From assembly GCA_943372995.1 (NCBI GenBank), contig CALSAQ010000001.1, positions 558,001-622,000 of the forward strand: DNA of 64,000 nucleotides, read 5' to 3'. The position numbers and the translations under genes are program-made. Of this stretch, positions 17,826-26,726 are shown in pieces. Source of the DNA: CAJBVG01 sp943372995 (GTDB lineage: Bacteria; Bacteroidota; Bacteroidia; Sphingobacteriales; Sphingobacteriaceae). The notes beneath the pieces are model-generated. The model was not told the DNA's origin. It made no database searches and saw only the letters and a list, made by a program, of their open reading frames with translations. The first letter of the stretch is position 1. Each line of letters starts with the position of its first letter.

Positions 17826-18524
17826 TTAGGCACTAAATTTTTCTTTAAAAATGATGGACAATAAAATGTAAATCACTATGATTATTGGAATCGCTGCAAA
17901 CTTAAAAAATATTATTAGGATTAGCGATAAGATTATCAACAGATATCGGTGGATATTCAGACCCAAGGCCATTGATTTAAATTTCATAGAGAATAAAGGC
18001 ACTTCAGACACTAATAAATACGACATACCTATGCTCAAAAATACCAGAACTAATGGGTTAGTAAGTATTTCTAAAAATGCTATAGGCTGTGTATGTAAAA
18101 AGGGTAAACTGATAAAAAACAAGGTATTAGCAGGTGTTGCAAGTCCTATGAAATTTTCAGTCTGACGGGTATCTATATTGAATTTAGCCAAGCGTAGAGC
18201 AGAGAAAATAGTAACTATAAATCCACTATAAGCTAAATATTCTGGTAATCCATTATTAATTAATGTTGATGATAACATTTTGAAAATGAATAATCCTGGA
18301 ATAAATCCGAAGCTAATCATATCCGCTAATGAATCGAGTTGTTTACCTATTTCTGAGTATGCGTTTAGCATTCTGGCAAATAGCCCATCCAAGAAATCGA
18401 AAAAAGCACTTAAAATAACAAGATAAGCAGCAGTTTCTAAATCTCCATTAAAAGCATAAACAGAGGCAATACAACCTGATAATAAATTTAAGCAGGTTAT
18501 AAAATTAGGGATGTGCTTTTTCAT
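17826..18524 (-). CDS. pssA: CDP-diacylglycerol-serine O-phosphatidyltransferase
   Basis: PssA makes phosphatidylserine, the precursor of phosphatidylethanolamine. The protein has 232 residues and about six to eight membrane segments. The CDP-alcohol phosphotransferase motif is clear at about residues 46-73: DGLFARMLNAYSEIGKQLDS followed by LAD, with spacing as in D-G-x2-A-R-x8-G-x3-D-x3-D. It lies between rho and purS in the same operon with very short gaps. Confidence 0.94.
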   Translation of the reverse strand: MKKHIPNFITCLNLLSGCIASVYAFNGDLETAAYLVILSAFFDFLDGLFARMLNAYSEIGKQLDSLADMISFGFIPGLFIFKMLSSTLINNGLPEYLAYSGFIVTIFSALRLAKFNIDTRQTENFIGLATPANTLFFISLPFLHTQPIAFLEILTNPLVLVFLSIGMSYLLVSEVPLFSMKFKSMALGLNIHRYLLIILSLILIIFFKFAAIPIIIVIYILLSIIFKEKFSA

Positions 18525-18532
18525 ACCATTAA

Positions 18533-20044
18533 TTAACCATTCATTGAAATTAAAAACTCTTCGTTAGATTTTGTTCCACGCATTTGTTGTTGCAAGAACT
18601 CCATCGCTTCTACTGGGTTCATATCTGCTAAATGATTTCTTAAAATCCAGATACGTTGTAATACGTCTTTATCGAGCAATAAGTCATCTCTTCTTGTTGA
18701 TGATGCAGTAATATCAATAGCTGGGAATATTCGTTTGTTGGCAATCTTACGATCCAATTGGAGCTCCATATTACCAGTACCTTTAAACTCTTCGAAGATT
18801 ACCTCATCCATTTTCGATCCTGTTTCTGTTAAGGCTGTAGCAATAATAGTTAATGATCCTCCATTTTCTATTTTACGTGCCGCTCCAAAGAAACGTTTTG
18901 GTTTGTGTAATGCATTAGCATCCACACCACCTGATAATATTTTACCTGATGCTGGTGCAACCGTGTTATATGCTCTTGCTAAACGTGTAATAGAATCGAG
19001 GAGAATAACCACATCGTGACCACTTTCTACCATTCTTTTAGCTTTTTCAAGCACTATGTTTGCAATTTTCACATGACGTTCTGCTGGCTCATCGAATGTA
19101 GAGCTTACTACTTCAGCACGTACACTTCTTGCCATATCGGTTACCTCTTCCGGACGTTCATCAATCAAAAGGATAATTAAATATACTTCCGGATGATTCG
19201 CTGCGATTGCATTAGCTACGTCTTTTAGTAATACAGTTTTACCCGTTTTAGGTTGTGCAACAATTAATCCTCTTTGCCCTTTTCCTATTGGAGCAAATAA
19301 ATCCATTAATCGAGTAGAATAATTATTGGGGTCGGAGAATAAATTGAATTTTTCGAAAGGAAATAAAGGAGTTAAAAAGTCGAATGGTACTCTATCTCTA
19401 ACTTCCGATGGGGTACGTCCATTGATGGTTTCAACTCGTACTAATGGGAAATATTTCTCACCTTCTTTTGGCGGACGAACACTTCCTCTTACGGTATCAC
19501 CCGTTTTTAATCCGAAAAGTTTTATTTGTGATTGTGATACGTAAATATCATCTGGAGAGGTGAGGTAGTTGTAATCTGCTGAACGAAGGAATCCATATCC
19601 GTCGGGCATAATTTCTAGAACTCCTTCATTTACTATTGAATTATCGAAGTCTAGTGTGTTTAACAACGAGTCGTTGTTTCGTTGGTTGCGATTGTTATTA
19701 TTGTTGTTGTTTCTGTCGAATTTGTTGTTTCTCTGACGATCGAATGATCTTTCTATACTTGCGCTGTCTTGTAAGGATTCATTTCCTTGTTGCTGATTTT
19801 CCTGTGGGGATACTGCTTCCGGACTTTCTGCAGTTGGTTCTGTTTGAACAGGCTCTCGCTCGGGTTGTACATCTATTTCTGTACTTTCCTCTATTGGTGT
19901 TCTGGTGTACTCTGGGAGTTCCTGAAACATCTCTTGAGCATTATCCTCCGTCTTAGCAGATTTAATCGTTCGTTTTCTTTTTGGCTTTTCAGCACCTTCT
20001 TCTGCACTATTTACGGCAGCACTTGTTTTTTTTGGCTTATCCAC
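18533..20044 (-). CDS. rho: Transcription termination factor Rho
   Basis: A 503-residue RNA helicase that ends transcription. The cold-shock-like RNA-binding domain starts near residue 137 (GVLEIMPDGYGFLRS), the Walker A region is near residue 260 (AQPKTGKT), Walker B is VVILLDSITRLARAYN, and the Q/R-loop regions follow. The first 135 residues are a charged, disordered tail with a Glu/Pro-rich part and an Asn/Arg run. The usual N-terminal helical Rho_N domain is not visible. The start is GTG at 20044; the frame is closed by an in-frame stop at 20075-20077 and has no ATG in between. It heads the rho-pssA-purS operon. Confidence 0.94.
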   Translation of the reverse strand: MDKPKKTSAAVNSAEEGAEKPKRKRTIKSAKTEDNAQEMFQELPEYTRTPIEESTEIDVQPEREPVQTEPTAESPEAVSPQENQQQGNESLQDSASIERSFDRQRNNKFDRNNNNNNNRNQRNNDSLLNTLDFDNSIVNEGVLEIMPDGYGFLRSADYNYLTSPDDIYVSQSQIKLFGLKTGDTVRGSVRPPKEGEKYFPLVRVETINGRTPSEVRDRVPFDFLTPLFPFEKFNLFSDPNNYSTRLMDLFAPIGKGQRGLIVAQPKTGKTVLLKDVANAIAANHPEVYLIILLIDERPEEVTDMARSVRAEVVSSTFDEPAERHVKIANIVLEKAKRMVESGHDVVILLDSITRLARAYNTVAPASGKILSGGVDANALHKPKRFFGAARKIENGGSLTIIATALTETGSKMDEVIFEEFKGTGNMELQLDRKIANKRIFPAIDITASSTRRDDLLLDKDVLQRIWILRNHLADMNPVEAMEFLQQQMRGTKSNEEFLISMNG

Positions 20045-20255
20045 TCTTTTAGATATAATTTTTTTAATTAATAATTACAATAATGTTGTTCATTCGAGAA
20101 ATCAAAAATCAATTGCATTAAGGAATTGTGATTGTGTGAATTGTTTGTTGAGAAGTGTTAAGAATATTAACACAAGGCAAGTATAACGATAAATAATTAA
20201 TAAACAAAAAATCTTCCCATATTTAATCTAATCGACATATTTTCAAATCATTTTC

Positions 20256-20263
20256 TATTTTTG
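20256..20263 (+). promoter_or_regulatory. -7 promoter element (TATTTTTG) of pyrF
   Basis: TATTTTTG fits the Bacteroidota -7 consensus TAnnTTTG and ends 5 bp before the pyrF ATG. No good TTG -33 box is seen. Transcription from it would give an almost leaderless mRNA. The rest of 20045-20268 is AT-rich and shows no other clear element. Confidence 0.5.
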
Positions 20264-20268
20264 TTCCT

Positions 20269-21105
20269 ATGAACAAAGACTCATTGATCCGAGAAATAAA
20301 GTCGAAACAATCTTTCTTATGTATTGGCTTAGATACTGATATTCAGAGAATACCTAAGCATTTGTTGGATTCCGAAGACCCTATCTTTGAGTTTAATAAG
20401 GCTATAATTGAAGCCACTTCAGCATTTTGCGTGGCTTATAAGCCCAATATCGCTTTTTATGAGAGCCTTGGTTCTAAAGGTTGGGATAGTCTTAAAAAGA
20501 CTATGGATATTATTCCTGAGAATATTTTCACCATTGCCGATGCAAAAAGAGGGGATATAGGGAATACTTCGGCACTTTATGCCCGTGCTTTCTTTGATAA
20601 GAACTCTTCAGGTTTCGATTTCGACTCGGTAACTGTAGCTCCATATATGGGTTCCGATTCTGTTACTCCTTTCTTAGGGTATGAAAATAAATGGGTTATT
20701 CTGTTGGCATTGACTTCTAATGAAGGGGCATCCGACTTCCAGTTTATAAACAATGAGCAATCCGAAGCTTTATATCAAACCGTTATAAAGAAATCTCAGC
20801 TCTGGGCTGATGATCAACAAATGATGTATGTTGTAGGTGCAACTCGCCCGGATTTCTTTGCTGAGGTCAGAAAATTAGCTCCTAAACACTTTTATTTAGT
20901 GCCTGGTGTAGGTGCACAAGGTGGAAGCTTAGAAGAAGTATGTAAATATGGTTTAAATGATGAGATTGGACTTTTAATAAACTCATCGAGAAATATTATC
21001 TATGCTTCTAGTGGAACCGATTTTGCTCAAGCTGCAGCAATTGAAGCTCAAAAGATGCAAGCTGAAATGGCAAAAATACTTGTATTTAATAAGTTGACAA
21101 ACTAA
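20269..21105 (+). CDS. pyrF: Orotidine 5'-phosphate decarboxylase (type 2)
   Basis: PyrF converts OMP to UMP, the last step of pyrimidine synthesis. At 278 residues it belongs to the longer subfamily. Landmarks are LCIGLDTDIQRIP near the start, the catalytic segment FTIADAKRGDIGNTS (Asp-x-Lys-x-x-Asp), and the phosphate-binding region LVPGVGAQGGSL followed by INSSRNIIYAS. The gene is divergent from rho. A DUF2851 gene follows after 33 bp containing an AT-rich hairpin. Confidence 0.95.
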   Translation: MNKDSLIREIKSKQSFLCIGLDTDIQRIPKHLLDSEDPIFEFNKAIIEATSAFCVAYKPNIAFYESLGSKGWDSLKKTMDIIPENIFTIADAKRGDIGNTSALYARAFFDKNSSGFDFDSVTVAPYMGSDSVTPFLGYENKWVILLALTSNEGASDFQFINNEQSEALYQTVIKKSQLWADDQQMMYVVGATRPDFFAEVRKLAPKHFYLVPGVGAQGGSLEEVCKYGLNDEIGLLINSSRNIIYASSGTDFAQAAAIEAQKMQAEMAKILVFNKLTN

Positions 21106-21114
21106 ATTCTTACT

Positions 21115-21137
21115 CTTTTCTTTGTTAAAAAGAAAAG
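21115..21137 (+). other. AT-rich hairpin directly upstream of the DUF2851 start
   Basis: CTTTTCTTT and its exact complement AAAGAAAAG, separated by 5 bp, form a 9-bp stem ending 1 bp before the ATG at 21139. It could be a weak attenuator or could hide the start. No T-run follows, so it is not a standard terminator. Confidence 0.5.
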
Positions 21138-21138
21138 T

Positions 21139-22413
21139 ATGAATGAGGATTTTGTGCAAGCGGTTTGGAAACATCAACTTTTCAATCAACAAGAATTTAA
21201 AACTACAAACGGACAATCGATTAGAGTTGTTCATCCTGGTACACTCAATACGGATGCTGGTCCGGATTTTAATTCCGCTAAAGTATTTATTGATAATTTA
21301 TTGTGGGTGGGTAATGTAGAAATACATGTACATAGTTCTGATTGGAACAAACACCATCATTATACCGACTCTGCCTATAATAATGTAATTCTTCATGTGG
21401 TATATATTGATGATGTGGAGTTTTGTAAAACAGCAAACGATTTACTATTAACTACTCTAGTAATAAAGCCATACCTCAATTCAGAGTTGGTAGAAAACTA
21501 CCAATTGCTTCTAGCCGATTTGCGTGAAATACCCTGTAAACATTGGTGGTTAAGGATGGAAGAACCTATTGTAGAAAAATGGTTAGAGCGAATGTGTGTA
21601 TCGAGGTATGAACAAAAATGCATTTTGCTGAGAGAACGATTATTTGCACTAAATGGACATTGGGATCAGCTATTTTTTGAAATATTATCTCGTCAGTTAG
21701 GCTTTTTTGTTAACGCCGAACCCATGGAGCAATTGGCACAATCAATAAAAACAGAATGGATACAAAAATTGGCATATCAGCCCCTAAGTATTGAAGCCCT
21801 ATTGTTTGGACAAGCTGGAATGTTGAACAGAAATTTTGACGATAATTATCCTAACGAATTAAAAAATGAATATGCTTACCTGCAAAAGAAATACAACATC
21901 AAACCAATTGTAAATACAAATTGGAAATTTTCGCGACTAAGACCTTCAAATTTCCCTACTATTCGTATTGCTCAACTTGCGGCTATCCTCATTAAGCACC
22001 CTCGTTTATTTAGTGATTGTTTAAACATACAAAAAGCTAAAGATGCTTATCATTTCTTCGATGTAGAAGTTTATACCTATTGGGAAAGCCATTATACTTT
22101 TGATAGAGAAACAAAAGAGAAAGGGAAAAAGATTGGGCAGGATTCTATAGAACAGATACTGTTAAACACCCTTTGTTTATTATGGATACTGTATGCAAAT
22201 GTAAAAGGAGAGGAGGTGTATTTAGAAAAGGCATTTGATTTAATGGAAATTTTAAAACCAGAAGAGAATAGATTTGTTAAAAGCTTTGCAGAAACTCAGT
22301 TTAAGTTCAGAAACAGTATACACAGTCAGGGATTAAGGTTTTTGAAAGAAAACTATTGCGATGAAAAAAAATGCTTAACTTGCAGTATAGGAATTAACGG
22401 TTTGAAATTATAG
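21139..22413 (+). CDS. DUF2851 family protein
   Basis: A 424-residue protein of a family common in Bacteroidota and of unknown function. The signature is the N-terminal part: QFK-type start, VVHPGTLNTDAGPDFNSAKV, WVGNVEIHVHSSDWNKH and NNVILHVVY. The His/Asp-rich beta segment (about residues 30-100) is reminiscent of a nuclease or metal-binding core, but this is not established. Near the C-terminus are CDEKKCLTCSIG cysteines that could bind metal. A PspC-like gene follows 2 bp later, a pairing consistent with an operon. Confidence 0.88.
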   Translation: MNEDFVQAVWKHQLFNQQEFKTTNGQSIRVVHPGTLNTDAGPDFNSAKVFIDNLLWVGNVEIHVHSSDWNKHHHYTDSAYNNVILHVVYIDDVEFCKTANDLLLTTLVIKPYLNSELVENYQLLLADLREIPCKHWWLRMEEPIVEKWLERMCVSRYEQKCILLRERLFALNGHWDQLFFEILSRQLGFFVNAEPMEQLAQSIKTEWIQKLAYQPLSIEALLFGQAGMLNRNFDDNYPNELKNEYAYLQKKYNIKPIVNTNWKFSRLRPSNFPTIRIAQLAAILIKHPRLFSDCLNIQKAKDAYHFFDVEVYTYWESHYTFDRETKEKGKKIGQDSIEQILLNTLCLLWILYANVKGEEVYLEKAFDLMEILKPEENRFVKSFAETQFKFRNSIHSQGLRFLKENYCDEKKCLTCSIGINGLKL

Positions 22414-22415
22414 GT

Positions 22416-22637
22416 ATGATACAATCGATTTTGTTGTTTTTCGAAAAATACTCTTTTGGGGTATGTACCTACTTAGCCCAAAAGTTTAAGTTCTCCTTAT
22501 CAAAAGTAAGGTTGTTTTTTATTTACACTTCATTCCTTTCTGTAGGAATGCCTATTCTGTTTTATTTCTTTGCCTTTATTGTACTCGACATCCGCAAGTT
22601 TATCAAACAAAAAAGAAGTAACGTTTTTGAAAATTGA
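22416..22637 (+). CDS. PspC-domain small membrane protein
   Basis: A 73-residue protein with the PspC domain: FGVCTYLAQKFKFSLSKVRL, then a hydrophobic segment of about 30 residues containing SVGMPILFYFFAFIVL, and a basic tail. In proteobacteria PspC helps sense envelope stress; here the role is inferred. It starts 2 bp after the DUF2851 gene. The stop TGA (22635-22637) runs straight into a 14-copy octamer array. Confidence 0.82.
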   Translation: MIQSILLFFEKYSFGVCTYLAQKFKFSLSKVRLFFIYTSFLSVGMPILFYFFAFIVLDIRKFIKQKRSNVFEN

Positions 22638-22753
22638 TGTGCTCGTGTGCTCGTGTGCTCGTGTGCTCGTGTGCTCGTGTGCTCGTGTGCTCGTGTGCTC
22701 GTGTGCTCGTGTGCTCGTGTGCTCGTGTGCTCGTGTGCTCGTGTGCTCGTGTG
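22635..22753. repeat. GTGCTCGT octamer microsatellite, 14 perfect copies
   Basis: From 22639 to 22750 there are 14 uninterrupted copies of GTGCTCGT, followed by GTG. Read in the phase that starts at the PspC stop codon, the first unit is TGATGTGC and the others are TCGTGTGC. The array lies between convergent genes (PspC-like and recX). The purity indicates recent expansion and probable length variation between strains. It is far more GC-rich than its surroundings. Confidence 0.97.
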
Positions 22754-22771
22754 AGAATTTGGGCGGATAAT

Positions 22772-23257
22772 TTACAATTTAAAATTACTCAAGCTTTCCC
22801 AAATTAAGTCTTGTTCAAACCCTCTGCTAGCTAGGTATTGAGCGATTTTGTTTTTTCTGATGTAATCGTCTTTGTCTTTTATTTTTTCTGATTTTTTTTC
22901 GGCTACCTGTTTAATGGTATTTAAGTATTCATCGTAGTCGATTTCTTTCAAGGCTTTCTTAATGCAATAGTCGGATACTCTTTTTAGTTTTAAATGTTGT
23001 TTGATTTTAATACGACCCCATTGCTTCATTCGGAATTTACCTCGTGCATAGGTAATCGCGAATCGTTCTTCGTTCAGGAAATTTGCAGTAATTAATTCGG
23101 AAATCAATTCTTCAACTTCTTTCTGATGCAAGCCCATGTCGTAGAGCTTGTCGCGTACTTCTTGTTGACTTCTTTCCTGGTAGGCACAGTAGTGTTCAAT
23201 CTTAGGCTTTGCAGCTTTCTTGTCGTATATCTTCTTAGGTTTATTGCTGATGTCCAT
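22772..23257 (-). CDS. recX: Regulatory protein RecX
   Basis: RecX inhibits RecA filament activity. With the ATG at 23257 the product has 161 residues and starts MDISNKPKKIYD. The helical repeats of the family are visible: CAYQERSQQEVRDKL near the start, LITANFLNEERFAITYARGK, and FRMKQWGRIKIKQHLKLKRV. A frame extension to 23290 exists, but it would cross the predicted -7 element, so the shorter start is preferred. The gene converges on the octamer array and is divergent from the S41 protease gene. Confidence 0.93.
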   Translation of the reverse strand: MDISNKPKKIYDKKAAKPKIEHYCAYQERSQQEVRDKLYDMGLHQKEVEELISELITANFLNEERFAITYARGKFRMKQWGRIKIKQHLKLKRVSDYCIKKALKEIDYDEYLNTIKQVAEKKSEKIKDKDDYIRKNKIAQYLASRGFEQDLIWESLSNFKL

Positions 23258-23287
23258 GATAATACTATTGTTACCTTTTCGTATATA

Positions 23288-23295
23288 CAAATGTA
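23288..23295 (-). promoter_or_regulatory. -7 promoter element (TACATTTG) of recX
   Basis: On the minus strand TACATTTG fits TAnnTTTG and lies about 30 bp upstream of the recX ATG at 23257. It is back-to-back with a matching plus-strand element only 2 bp away. Confidence 0.55.
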
Positions 23296-23297
23296 TT

Positions 23298-23305
23298 TAT
23301 ATTTG
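23298..23305 (+). promoter_or_regulatory. -7 promoter element (TATATTTG) of the S41 protease gene
   Basis: TATATTTG fits TAnnTTTG and ends 17 bp before the ATG at 23323. It is divergent from, and almost touching, the recX element at 23288-23295, so RNA polymerase could not occupy both at once. Confidence 0.6.
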
Positions 23306-23322
23306 ATAAGTTTTTTATCATT

Positions 23323-24273
23323 ATGTTAAAGTCTTGTGTAATCATCTTCTTTGTTTTTTTGCAGTACACTTCTGAGTTGTATGCCCAAAATAAGAATAAC
23401 TATTCTAATGATTTGAGGATACTCTATGAATGCTTAAGAGACGATCATCCATTAAGAAACTATCATACAGATTCGGTTGTGTTGTTAAACAAATACGAGG
23501 TATTACAACTTAAAATTAATGAACAAACGAACGAAAAGGAGTTTGTTTCTTATTGTGCCGAACTCTGCAATACCTTAGCCTGCTTGCATACTTATGTATA
23601 CACCACTAATATAAATACCGACGAGGATATCGAGTCTGTATATCAAACTAAATTCAATAATGGCTCAGCATATTTGAAACTTTCTGATTTTGACGGAGGG
23701 AGGAAAGAGATTAAGTATTTCTTCAAAGAAGTGTCGGAAAGAGGTATTGATACAATTCTGATTGATTTAAGAGGTAACCCAGGTGGAAATGGTAACATCG
23801 GGAATTTATTGTTATCCTATCTTATCCCAAATGAAATTGAATATTACCTCATCGGCAACTTAAAGAAGAGTGTTTATGAAGATTATTATGAACGAAACGC
23901 AGGCCTTATCATTAGCAATCAATATCGTATTGAGAATAATCAGAAAAAGTATTTTTATAAAGTAAAACCTGTTAAGAAATACCATTCGAATGCTAGCATT
24001 TACTTACTAATCGATAAGCATACATTGTCTACAGCAACTTATGTGTCTTCTCATTTAAAATATACTTGCAAAGCCAACGTAATAGGAGAAGAAACGGCTG
24101 AAAATGAATATCAACTAGGAGGGGGTGTAATCAGAACTTTGGTTTTACCCAATACAGGCCTTAGAATCAAGTTTCCTAGTTATGCTTGGGAGTATGGATC
24201 TTTAGCAATACCAAGCAAAACTGGGGTTAAACCCAACCTTACAATCTTGCCAGAAAATCTCCGATTTTTTTAG
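23323..24273 (+). CDS. S41 family peptidase (tail-specific protease-like), exported
   Basis: A 316-residue protein with a signal peptide (ending about ...ELYAQN). The S41 core is visible: IDLRGNPGGNGNIG (about 147-160), the nucleophile region HTLSTATYVSSHLK with Ser236, and GEETAENEYQLGGG near 260. The N-terminal part is short, and no PDZ domain is recognisable. It is probably periplasmic; the substrate is unknown. The gene is followed at 11 bp by murF-alr. Confidence 0.87.
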   Translation: MLKSCVIIFFVFLQYTSELYAQNKNNYSNDLRILYECLRDDHPLRNYHTDSVVLLNKYEVLQLKINEQTNEKEFVSYCAELCNTLACLHTYVYTTNINTDEDIESVYQTKFNNGSAYLKLSDFDGGRKEIKYFFKEVSERGIDTILIDLRGNPGGNGNIGNLLLSYLIPNEIEYYLIGNLKKSVYEDYYERNAGLIISNQYRIENNQKKYFYKVKPVKKYHSNASIYLLIDKHTLSTATYVSSHLKYTCKANVIGEETAENEYQLGGGVIRTLVLPNTGLRIKFPSYAWEYGSLAIPSKTGVKPNLTILPENLRFF

Positions 24274-24284
24274 GATATTTGATT

Positions 24285-26726
24285 ATGCAACATCAATACA
24301 CAGCAGCCCAACTAGTTCATATTTGGGAGTGCGAATCGAGTATTTCTGAACCTGAGAGTAGTGTTCAATGGTTACTTATTGATAGTCGTAAACTGATTCA
24401 TCCATCTGCTTCTTTGTTTTTTATCTTAAAAGGAAAACAAGACGCTCACCAATATATAAACGAGCTATATCATAAAGGACTAAGGAATTTTGTAATAACG
24501 AATAAAGAGTTTCCTATTGCCTTGTATCCAGATGCTAATTTTTTTATTGTTTCGGATGGATTAAAAGCTATGCAACAATTGGTTGCTTACCATCGCGAAC
24601 ATTTTAGTTATCCAGTAATTGGAATTACAGGTAGCAATGGAAAAACGATTGTTAAAGATTGGTTGTACCAATTAATTTCTCCAGAAAAATCTATTGTTAG
24701 AAGCCCTAAGAGTTATAATTCGCAAATAGGAGTACCCTTATCGGTATGGCAGATGAGCCATGCGTATCAATTAGCTATTTTTGAAGCAGGCATCTCTACA
24801 CGTAATGAAATGGACGCTTTACAAGAGATGATAAACCCGAGTATTGGTATAATTACTAATCTTAAGTCGGCACACGACGATGGTTTTCATTCTAGAGAAG
24901 AGAAACTTTTAGAGAAATTAAAACTCTTTAAAAATTCATCAAAAATAATATACGGAAAAGAATATGTAGCGGAAGGACTAGTTCCTCAAGAAAGAAGCTT
25001 TACTTGGTCGGTACAGCAAGATGCAGATTTAAGAATAAAATCGATACGCACTACAGAAACAGGTACTATTCTAAAGGCTATTTATACTGGTAACGAGTTC
25101 GAGTTACATACCAATTTAAAAGATGAAGCATCTATAGAGAACATTATTATTTGTGCAGCTACTATGCTGTGCCTAGGGTATGAAATAAAAACCATCATCG
25201 ATCGATTAACACATTTGCAAGCAATACCGATGCGTTTGCAAATGAAACAAGGTATTCAGCAATCGACAATTATTAACGATAGTTATAGTGCCGATTTAGC
25301 TTCATTGTTTATTGCGGTAGATTTTTTAATTCAACAAAAACACGAGCGTAAAACCCTGATTATTTCCGACATGATACACGGTGCAGATGAGCCCGTATAT
25401 CAACAAATGGCAGAATACTTCAGTACACATCGAATCGATAGAGTAATTGGTATTGGAGAAGAAATTTCGGCACATGCTGAATTATTTAGCATGGAAAAAC
25501 ATTTCTTTAAAAACACCGATGATTTCCTGAAAGCCTTAACCTCACTTGATTTTAGTCGAGAAGGAATACTCATTAAAGGGGCTCGAAGTTTTGCTTTTGA
25601 GAAAATAGCACAACGTTTAGAAGAGAAAGTACACGACACGGTAATGGAAATTAATTTGAATGCGATAGTTCATAATTTGAATTTCTATCGTTCAAAATTA
25701 TTGCCAGGTACAAAAGTAATGGTGATGGTAAAAGCGTTTGCTTACGGAAGTGGAAGCTTTGAAGTGGCGAATGTTTTACAATACAATAAAGTAGATTATT
25801 TGGCTGTAGCTTATGCCGATGAAGGCGTGGCATTACGTAATGCGGGAATTCATTTACCAATTATGGTGATGAGTCCAGAGAGTAATGCTTTCGATAAAAT
25901 GATTCGATACAAACTCGAGCCAGAAATATACAATGCTTCTATATTAACTAGTTTTATCAACCATTTAAAACTTGAAGGTATAAAACACTATCCAATACAT
26001 TTAAAACTCGATACAGGTATGCATCGTTTGGGTTTTGAAGAAAAAGATTTGAAGGATATCGATGAGTTAATTAAAGAAGAGAACATTCATATTCAATCGG
26101 TGTTTTCACATCTTGCAGCCTCAGAAGCTAAAGAACACGACGACTTTACTAAACATCAATTAGATGTATTCGATAAGATGTATGCCAATATTCGCTATCA
26201 TTTGCACGAAGACCCGATAAGGCATATTGCAAATACTGCAGCTATATTAAGGTTTCCTGAAGCACATTACGATATGGTGCGATTAGGAATAGGCCTCTAT
26301 GGAATCGAAAATGTTGGAGATTTTGAACATGAATTACAACCTGTTGCAGAGTTGAAAACAACCGTTACACAAGTAAGAAAAGTTCCCAAAGGAGAAAGCA
26401 TAGGATACAGTAGAAGAGGAGTATTAGCTTACGATGCAGATATAGCTACCATTAAAATAGGTTATGCTGATGGCTTTAACAGAGCATTGGGCAATGGGAT
26501 AGCCGATGTAGTAATAAATGGCAAAAGAGCTAAAGTGATAGGAAGTGTTTGTATGGATATGTGTATGGTGGATGTTACAGGTATAGAAGTTGAAGAAGGC
26601 GATGAAGTAATCATCTTTGGTGAAGAACTTAATATAAAAGAGTTGGCAAACAAATTAAATACCATACCTTACGAAGTATTAACCAGTATCTCACAAAGAG
26701 TACAAAGAATATATTACTATGAATAA
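24285..26726 (+). CDS. Bifunctional MurF / alanine racemase fusion
   Basis: A fusion of two peptidoglycan enzymes, about 813 residues. The N-terminal half (about 1-450) is MurF, which adds D-Ala-D-Ala to UDP-MurNAc-tripeptide: ITGSNGKTIVKDW is the ATP loop, followed by IFEAGISTRNEM and the C-terminal IKGARSFAFEKI. The C-terminal half (about 455-813) is alanine racemase: the PLP lysine is Lys483 in VMVKAFAYGSG, and the catalytic Tyr is expected in SIGYSRRG. The fusion is known in Bacteroidota and links D-Ala supply with its use. ATG at 24285 is preferred to a TTG two codons upstream. It overlaps the DUF502 gene by 8 bp. Confidence 0.95.
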   Translation: MQHQYTAAQLVHIWECESSISEPESSVQWLLIDSRKLIHPSASLFFILKGKQDAHQYINELYHKGLRNFVITNKEFPIALYPDANFFIVSDGLKAMQQLVAYHREHFSYPVIGITGSNGKTIVKDWLYQLISPEKSIVRSPKSYNSQIGVPLSVWQMSHAYQLAIFEAGISTRNEMDALQEMINPSIGIITNLKSAHDDGFHSREEKLLEKLKLFKNSSKIIYGKEYVAEGLVPQERSFTWSVQQDADLRIKSIRTTETGTILKAIYTGNEFELHTNLKDEASIENIIICAATMLCLGYEIKTIIDRLTHLQAIPMRLQMKQGIQQSTIINDSYSADLASLFIAVDFLIQQKHERKTLIISDMIHGADEPVYQQMAEYFSTHRIDRVIGIGEEISAHAELFSMEKHFFKNTDDFLKALTSLDFSREGILIKGARSFAFEKIAQRLEEKVHDTVMEINLNAIVHNLNFYRSKLLPGTKVMVMVKAFAYGSGSFEVANVLQYNKVDYLAVAYADEGVALRNAGIHLPIMVMSPESNAFDKMIRYKLEPEIYNASILTSFINHLKLEGIKHYPIHLKLDTGMHRLGFEEKDLKDIDELIKEENIHIQSVFSHLAASEAKEHDDFTKHQLDVFDKMYANIRYHLHEDPIRHIANTAAILRFPEAHYDMVRLGIGLYGIENVGDFEHELQPVAELKTTVTQVRKVPKGESIGYSRRGVLAYDADIATIKIGYADGFNRALGNGIADVVINGKRAKVIGSVCMDMCMVDVTGIEVEEGDEVIIFGEELNIKELANKLNTIPYEVLTSISQRVQRIYYYE

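Noticed and set aside
19636..20071. Plus-strand open frames rich in Cys, Phe and Leu opposite rho
   Set aside because: They are the complement of the low-complexity Asn/Arg/Glu-coding part of rho, which gives long open frames by composition alone.
22635..22753. Possible CRISPR array
   Set aside because: The units are 8 bp with no spacers, so it is a simple tandem repeat; no cas genes are near.
22570..22770. Open frame on the plus strand encoding repeated VLVCSCAR
   Set aside because: It is read out of the GTGCTCGT microsatellite and overlaps the PspC-like gene in another frame; the 24-bp protein period is only three octamers. No sign of selection as protein.
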